Shown: positions 59,101 through 64,000 of the stretch, one piece after another
How the letters are laid out: each line of letters opens with the position of its first letter
Numbering within the stretch: the stretch's first letter is position 1
Assembly (NCBI RefSeq): GCF_900078365.1
Contig: NZ_LT598653.1
Span: 3,543,501-3,607,500, forward strand
Origin: an uncultured Sphingopyxis sp.
Lineage (GTDB): Bacteria; Pseudomonadota; Alphaproteobacteria; Sphingomonadales; Sphingomonadaceae
DNA length: 64,000 nucleotides
Direction of reading: 5' to 3'
Position numbers and translations under genes: made by a program
Notes under the pieces: model-generated
Told to the model about the DNA's origin: nothing
Database searches by the model: none
Seen by the model: the letters and a program-made list of their open reading frames with translations, nothing else

Positions 59101-62026
59101 CTATGACAATCAGATGCGCACGACGCGCCTCGATGCGGCCTGCACGGCGACGACCGACAAGCTCGGCCGCGCGAGCTGCGCGATGGCGCCCGGTATTTCG
59201 GGCGAAGTCACTGTCGTCGCGACCACGCAGGATGCCGACGGCAACGAAGCGCGCGCGGTGCGCTCGGTCTGGCTCGCGGGCGACGACGACTGGTGGTTCG
59301 GCGGCGACAATGGCGACCGCATGGACGTGATCGCCGAACAGCCGCGTTATGACGCGGGCGACACCGCGAAATTCCAGGTCCGCATGCCCTTCCGCGAAGC
59401 GACCGCGCTCGTCACCGTCGAGCGCGAGGGCGTCCTCTCCAGCTTCGTCGTGCCGCTGAAGGGCACCAACCCCGTCGTCAAGGTCAAGCTGCCCGCGACC
59501 TATGCTCCCGACGTCTATGTCTCGGTGATGGCGGTGCGCGGGCGCGTCACCGGCGGCGAAAGCTGGTTCCGCAAGCTGAAGCGCGCGGCCGGCTTCAAGA
59601 TCGAGAATAGCGAAGGCGCGCCGCCGACCGCCCTGGTCGACCTCGCCAAACCCGCCTACCGCATGGGCATCGCGCGGATCAAGGTCGGCTGGGAAGGCCA
59701 TAAGCTCGGCGTCAAGGTCAAGGCCGACAAGGAGAAATATGCGGTCCGCGAAACCGCGAAGGTCGGCATCGAGGTCAAGACCCCGGGCGGCAAGGCGCCG
59801 AAAAATGCCGACGTAGCTTTCGTCGCGGTTGACGAAGCCTTGCTCCAGCTCGCGCCCAACGAAAGCTGGGAAATCCTCTCAGCGATGATGGGCGAACGCA
59901 CGCTCGACGTGCTCACCTCGACCGCGCAGATGCAGGTGGTCGGCAAGCGCCATTACGGCCGCAAGGCGCTCGAACCCGGCGGCGGCGGTGGCGGCGATTT
60001 GTCGGGCCTGACGCGCGAGGATTTCCGCCCCGTCCTCTTGTGGAAGGGCCATGTTCCGCTCGATGCGAAGGGCCGCGCAAGCATCGACGTCCCGCTCAGC
60101 GACAATCTCTCGGGCTTCCGCCTCGTCGCGATCGCGACCGACGGATCGCAATATTTCGGCACCGGCGAAACGACCGTCCGCACCGTGCAGGATCTCGGCG
60201 TCTTTGCCGGCATGCCCGAACTGGTGCGCACCGGCGACACCTATGACGCGCGCTTCACGCTGCGCAACGGCACCGACAAGGCGATGGAGGTCACGGCGAC
60301 GGCGGCGCTGTCGCCCGCCGTCGCGACAGCGCCGCCGCTCACCGTTACCATCCCGGCGGGCGGCGCGGTGCCGATCAGCTGGTCGATCACCGCGCCCGAC
60401 CGGACCGGCCCGATCGAATGGACCGTCGAGGCGGCGTCAAAGGACGGCAAGGCGCGCGACCGCCTCGTCTTTGAACAGACAATCGAACCCGCGGTGCCGA
60501 TCGAGACCTGGGCCGCGAGCCTTTTCCGCGTCGGCCCCAATACGACGCTGCCGATCGCGATCCCCGCGGGCGCGCTTCCCGGCGGCTATGTCGATGTCGC
60601 GCTCGCGGGCACGCTCGCACCGCCATTGACCGGGGTGCGAGACTATATGAGCGCCTATCCCTACACCTGCTTTGAACAGCAGACGTCGCGCGCCGTGGCA
60701 TTGGGCGACATCGGGCGCTGGCAGGCGCTCGCGGGCGCGATGCCGACCTATCTCGATGACGACGGGCTGCTCCGCTACTGGCCGAACGAGCGCATGACCG
60801 GGTCGATCGAGCTCACCGCCTATGTGATGAGCGTCACCGCCGCCAACGGCTTCGCGATCCCCGAGGCATCGAGAGAAAAGATGGCGAAGGCGCTGCAGGC
60901 GGTCGTCGAAGGGCGCCTCACGCGCAAGGGCTATGGTCCGTGGGATATCCGCCCCGTGCGCATCGCGGCCTTGGCGGCGCTCGCGCGCAACAAGGCGTCG
61001 AGCGCAAGCCTCGTCGCCGCGATCGACGTCGCGCCCGCCGACATGGCGACGGGCACGCTCGCCGACTGGCTCGTCGCGCTCGAAAAGACGCCGGGCGTGC
61101 GGAACGCCGCTGGCCTGCGCACCGCCGCCGAAGCCGAACTCAGGAAGCGCCTCGTCTATGAAGGCACGCGCCTCGACCTCGTCGACGATGCGAAAGCGCC
61201 GTGGTGGATGATGACGAGCGGCGACGAAATGGCGATCAAGGCGCTCGAAGCCGTGCTCGGCCGCAAAGGCTGGGAGGATGACGCGGGCAAGCTGATGGTC
61301 GGCGTCGCGCAGCGCCAGCGCAAGGGGCATTGGGACACCACCCCCGCCAACGCCTGGGGCGCGGTCACCGTCCGCCGCTTCGCCGCCCTCTATCCGGCGA
61401 GCGCGATCACCGGCGTCACCAACATCGGCCTCGCGGGCGATAGCGCGTCGCAAAGCTGGCCGCTGCCGTCCGAACCCGTCTCGCCGCTCCGCGTCGCGCT
61501 GAACGCGGCCACGATGAGCCTCAGCCACCAAGGCACCGGCGCGCCATGGGCGACCGTCAGCGTCAAGGCCGCGGTGCCCTTGAAGGAACCGCTCAACGCG
61601 GGCTACCGGATCAAGCGCTCGGTCAGCATCGTCAAGGCGGCGAACAAGGACCGGCTGACGCGCGGTGACGTGATCAAGGTGCGGATCGAGGTCGTCGCGG
61701 CCGCCGGACGCACCTGGGTCGTCATCAACGATCCCATCGCCCCCGGCGCGACGATCGTCGGCAATCTCGGCGGCCAGTCCGAAATGCTGGGCGCGCAGGC
61801 GAACGGATCGGGCGCGCAGCCGAGCTATGTCGAACGCGGCAAGGACGCATGGCGCGGCTATTTCGGCTGGATGCCCGCGGGCACGCATACGGTCGAATAT
61901 GTCGTGCGCCTCAACGGCTCGGGCCGCTTCACCCTGCCCCCGACGCGCGTCGAGGCGATGTATTCGCCCGCGATCCGCGGCCAGTGGCCGAATGCGCCGC
62001 TGACGGTGGCGAGCGTGGGATCGTGA
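56171..62026 (+). CDS. Bacterial alpha-2-macroglobulin, thioester type
   Basis: 1951 residues from the ATG at 56171 (MGKAWRALGAW), which gives an N-terminal signal segment (KLALILPLTLAMAATATA). It carries macroglobulin-type domains through the middle (FDRALVKAGETVHMKHILRR; YDAGDTAKFQVRM) and the alpha-2-macroglobulin motif VLLWKGHVPLDAKGRASIDVPL near residue 1285. The reactive thioester CFEQ is at about C1500-Q1503, then the helical thioester-domain toroid (TAYVMSVTAANGF). Such proteins trap invading proteases in the periplasm. The neighbouring pbpC is the known partner, thought to mend peptidoglycan. Confidence 0.93.
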   Translation: MGKAWRALGAWLAGKAKLALILPLTLAMAATATADTVPQVTLATPGSSGTGDGTITRFTLRFSEDMVPLGDPRAPAPATNDCKLPSSSRWVDTRTWVLEFDKPLPGGLACHVELRDGLTTARGVAVAGNSRFALDTGGPSARAVLVGGSYGNGGGGIEEEQIFLVATNVAADRASVGRYGYCAVDGIGEKIPLDVLPRETATEILTGLGDNSWSRQSFTYDAGLPQRFPAAGADREAALDRIVALKCRRPLPPGREMALVWDARISQAGVPRRTAGRDQRFDYDVRPAFTAKMACSRVNPQAGCNPIKDVVLSFASPVSRETILAATLETADGKRLTPKIDDDDRNDPWLTTVRFAGPLPQNVDATLRLPANVTDQSGRKLQNQTNFPLKFHIDRAPPLVKFAAEFGILEAGEGGVLPVTVRGVEASLVQSNLKMPVAALRVGDDDAAIARWLRRVDDADDSDYREEKNAAGKDVTVNYTGTKSVFVGAPAGGERRDLQLTPPGGGKAFEVVGIPLAEKGFHVVEIASPELGAALLGRKATRYVATAALVTNMAVHFKWGRESSLAWVTALDTGLPVSGAEIRVTDSCTGRLLARGAADKAGRLAFPSGLPEPETWSSCEENPDMAKSEGHALMVSARSGDDFSFTLTDWGRGIRPYDFDLPYGWSERADILHTVFDRALVKAGETVHMKHILRRPAGLGFRTPEPLAGKLRLVHRGSDTEFEMPFSIAASGSGESVWNVPASAPMGDYELVFVTKDEKGEDKSIWPGQSVRVDEYRLPTMKATITGPKSTLVRPAAVPLNLFVGYLSGGPAPNIPVELRTNFRSSWSPPQDYRDWDFDGQPVKEGIVQLDDSGDTPSAELPLARSVPFTLDANGSATTSVTVDQPITEPTLMSAEMDYEDANGETLTSSRRITLYPSAVRLGLKTDGWLMRDNDLRLNFIALDLDGKPIRGQRVAVALYNREIITARRRLIGGFYAYDNQMRTTRLDAACTATTDKLGRASCAMAPGISGEVTVVATTQDADGNEARAVRSVWLAGDDDWWFGGDNGDRMDVIAEQPRYDAGDTAKFQVRMPFREATALVTVEREGVLSSFVVPLKGTNPVVKVKLPATYAPDVYVSVMAVRGRVTGGESWFRKLKRAAGFKIENSEGAPPTALVDLAKPAYRMGIARIKVGWEGHKLGVKVKADKEKYAVRETAKVGIEVKTPGGKAPKNADVAFVAVDEALLQLAPNESWEILSAMMGERTLDVLTSTAQMQVVGKRHYGRKALEPGGGGGGDLSGLTREDFRPVLLWKGHVPLDAKGRASIDVPLSDNLSGFRLVAIATDGSQYFGTGETTVRTVQDLGVFAGMPELVRTGDTYDARFTLRNGTDKAMEVTATAALSPAVATAPPLTVTIPAGGAVPISWSITAPDRTGPIEWTVEAASKDGKARDRLVFEQTIEPAVPIETWAASLFRVGPNTTLPIAIPAGALPGGYVDVALAGTLAPPLTGVRDYMSAYPYTCFEQQTSRAVALGDIGRWQALAGAMPTYLDDDGLLRYWPNERMTGSIELTAYVMSVTAANGFAIPEASREKMAKALQAVVEGRLTRKGYGPWDIRPVRIAALAALARNKASSASLVAAIDVAPADMATGTLADWLVALEKTPGVRNAAGLRTAAEAELRKRLVYEGTRLDLVDDAKAPWWMMTSGDEMAIKALEAVLGRKGWEDDAGKLMVGVAQRQRKGHWDTTPANAWGAVTVRRFAALYPASAITGVTNIGLAGDSASQSWPLPSEPVSPLRVALNAATMSLSHQGTGAPWATVSVKAAVPLKEPLNAGYRIKRSVSIVKAANKDRLTRGDVIKVRIEVVAAAGRTWVVINDPIAPGATIVGNLGGQSEMLGAQANGSGAQPSYVERGKDAWRGYFGWMPAGTHTVEYVVRLNGSGRFTLPPTRVEAMYSPAIRGQWPNAPLTVASVGS

Positions 62027-62055
62027 AGGTTCCAGCCTTGAAGGACAAGAATCAA

Positions 62056-62185
62056 ACCCCTCCCCTTCAGGGGAGGGGCAGCGAGACTTGCGGGCTTTGC
62101 CCGCTAGTCGCAGCGGGGTGGGGGCTATCGTCCTTGCGCGAGGCCGGTGGCCCCCACCCCAAACCCCTCCCCTGAAGGGGAGGGG
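62056..62185. repeat. Palindromic intergenic repeat (family C, copy 3)
   Basis: CCCCTCCCCTTCAGGGGAGG at the start and the complement at the end, with the GGGTGGGGGC/GCCCCCACCC pair inside. It fills the gap between the macroglobulin and pbpC and ends 6 nt before the pbpC ATG. Confidence 0.9.
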
Positions 62186-62191
62186 CTTATT

Positions 62192-64000
62192 ATGCCGGAC
62201 GACCGTTTCCCGCGATCCCGCATCCGCGACGCCCTCGCATGGCTCGCGCTCGCCCTCCTGATCCTCACCACCATCGCGCACCTCGCGACGAAACCGCCCG
62301 CGATGCCCGACTTCGCCACCGTGCGCGCCGACTGGCGCTCCAGCGAAGCCTGGCTCTACGACCGCGACGGCCGCCTGCTCGACAGCGAGCGCGTCGATTT
62401 CGCGCGCCGCCGCCTCGCGTGGGTGCCGCTCAAGGACATCAGCCCAGCGGTGCGCGACGCGGTCGTCCGCGCCGAGGACCGGCGCTTCTGGTCGCACGGC
62501 GGCGTCGACTGGCTCGCGGTCGCCAGCGCGGTCCGCGCGCGCCTGACAAGGGCGGGGGCCGGCGACCGCTCGCGCGGTGCCTCAACGCTCGCGATGCAGC
62601 TCGCGGCCTTCCTCGATCCGACCCTCGCACAGCCGGGCCAGCGCAACTGGCGTGCCAAGCTGCGCCAGATGCGCGCCGGACAGGCGCTCGCCTCCGCATG
62701 GTCGCACGAACAGATGCTCGAGGCCTATTTCAACCTCGTCCCCCTGCGCGGCGAGGCGCAGGGCATCGGCGCGGGCGCGCAGAGCCTGTTCGGCAAGACG
62801 CCCGCCCAGATGAACCGCACCGACGCCGCGCTCTTCGCGGGCCTGCTCCCCAACCCCGCCGCGAGCGCCGACGCCCTCGGCCGTCGCGCCTGCCGGATCG
62901 CGCAAAATAGCGAAAGAGGCGCGACGGATTGCACCGCGATCCGCGCCGCCGCCGCGACGCTCGTCTCGGGCGAGCATGCCGCGCGCTTCGACCCCGGCCT
63001 CGCGCCGCACCTCGCGGTGCGTCTGCTCGACAAGCCCGGCAAGCGCGTCACGACGACGATCAACCGCCGCATCCAGACCGCCGCGATCGTCGCGCTGCGC
63101 CGTCAGCTTTCGGGACTCGGCGCGAACCGCGTTCGCGACGGCGCGGTCGTCGTGCTCGACAACGCGAGCGGCGAGGTGCTCGCCTATGTCGGCGGCGTCG
63201 GCCTCGACCAGCGCGGCTCGGCGCGGGTTAGCGCCACAGCCTCTTCGGCGGCGTCGGCCTCGACTCGACCGCGGCGCAGGTCGACGGCGCCAACGCGCGG
63301 CGGCAGGCGGGCTCGACGCTGAAACCGCATCTCTATGCGCAGGTGATCGAGCATGGCTGGCTCACCGCCGCCTCGATCCTCGACGACAGCCCGGTCCAGC
63401 TCGACACCGCCTCGGGGCTCTACGTCCCCAAAAATTACGACCGCAGCTTCAAGGGGCCGGTTAGCGTGCGCCACGCGCTCGCCGCATCGCTCAACGTCCC
63501 GGCGGTGCGCGCGCTCGTCATCGACGACGTCCAGCAATTCCGCGACCGCCTCTGGGCCCTAGGCTATCACGGGATCGTCGAGGATGGCGAATATTACGGC
63601 TTCTCGCTTGCCTTGGGCTCGGCCGAAGTGTCGCTCGTCGAACAGGCCAACGCCTTCAGGACATTGGCGAATCTCGGTAAATATTCACCCGTCCGTTACA
63701 CCGGTGCGCGCAGCGATGACGGCGAAGCGCGCCAGATCGTGAGCCCCGCCGCCGCCTTCATCGTCGGCGACATCCTCGCCGATGCCTCGGCGCGCGCCGA
63801 CGCCTTCGGCGCCGACAGCGCGCTGCGCCTCCCCTTCTGGGCGGCCGCCAAGACGGGAACGTCGAAGGGGATGCGCGACAATTGGTGCGTCGGCTTCACC
63901 GACCGCTTCACCGTCGCGGTGTGGGTCGGCAATCTCGAGGGCGATTCGATGCGCGCCGTCTCGGGCACCTCGGGCGCCGCGCCGGTCTGGCGCGACGTGA
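62192..64000 (+). pseudogene. pbpC: Penicillin-binding protein 1C, frameshifted as given and cut by the window edge
   Basis: Starts with a membrane anchor (ALAWLALALLILTTIAHLA) and an intact transglycosylase domain (AVRDAVVRAEDRRFWSHGGVDW, GASTLAMQLAAFLDP). The first frame ends at 63322 soon after DNASGEVLAYVGGVG. The transpeptidase continues in another frame: GSTLKPH (active-site serine), SLN, and KTGTSKG. A 20-nt direct repeat at 63189-63208 and 63245-63264 spaced by 56 nt explains the shift: without one 56-nt unit the text reads AYVGGVGLDSTAAQVDGANA and stays open. It may be a true mutation or an assembly error. It runs off the right edge, still open. Confidence 0.85.
63189..63264. repeat. 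20-nt direct repeat bounding the pbpC frameshift
   Basis: TCGGCGGCGTCGGCCTCGAC occurs at 63189-63208 and 63245-63264. The period of 56 nt is not a multiple of three. Confidence 0.9.

Noticed and set aside
55721..59701. 1326-residue minus-strand open frame over the macroglobulin gene
   Set aside because: Same kind of GC-driven shadow; no recognisable domain and the plus strand is a clear alpha-2-macroglobulin.
1..64000. CRISPR array or rRNA operon
   Set aside because: No regularly spaced repeats with unique spacers and no rRNA-like sequence were seen; only one tRNA is present.

Overview
The window is high-GC chromosomal DNA from an alphaproteobacterium, most likely a sphingomonad and plausibly Sphingopyxis. 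The evidence is family-level recognition: large TonB-dependent receptors, the core block LON-domain/UbiH/FtsK/LolA/Xth, a single Rsh, a bacterial alpha-2-macroglobulin next to PBP1C, and many short palindromic intergenic repeats. No database search was possible.

Layout. 1-14.6 kb is housekeeping: end of a CnoX-like co-chaperone, LON-domain protein, a sigma-70-like protein, UbiH-family hydroxylase, FtsK, LolA, exonuclease III, RibA, a LytS/LytR-type two-component pair, HxlR regulator, glycosyltransferase and Rsh. 14.8-24.5 kb (minus strand) is a tight four-gene operon: a pentahaem-type cytochrome, a lipoprotein with two GlcG/HbpS-like domains, an outer-membrane beta-barrel, and a 1426-residue decahaem protein with C-terminal LVIVD-type propeller repeats. 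It looks like an uncharacterised envelope electron-transfer system. 24.5-32.2 kb holds GdhA, a CcmI-like TPR protein, PutA with a divergent Lrp-type regulator, and an Xre-RES toxin-antitoxin pair.

32.3-45.8 kb is a genomic island of about 13.4 kb in the 3' end of tRNA-Gly(CCC). It carries a P4-type integrase at the tRNA end and an excisionase-like protein at the far end, with shared 9-nt arm-like repeats at both ends and an imperfect att core. Cargo: (i) an ECF sigma/FecR/TonB-receptor signalling set with two copies of one promoter motif; (ii) a LuxR solo; (iii) an XRE regulator with a divergent small gene; (iv) a bacterial ubiquitin-like conjugation operon (Ubl, E2-fold protein with no cysteine, JAMM-E1 fusion, DUF6527 protein), divergent from an XRE + ImmA/IrrE protease pair across a region with interleaved operator-like palindromes. 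This last module is the most interesting candidate system.

45.9-64 kb returns to core genes: transglutaminase-like protein, MFS transporter, CinA-domain protein, GST, YaiI, TauE-like permease, Ung, a TonB receptor, HisE, HIT protein, a 1951-residue alpha-2-macroglobulin, and pbpC. As given, pbpC is broken by a 56-nt insertion bounded by a 20-nt direct repeat.
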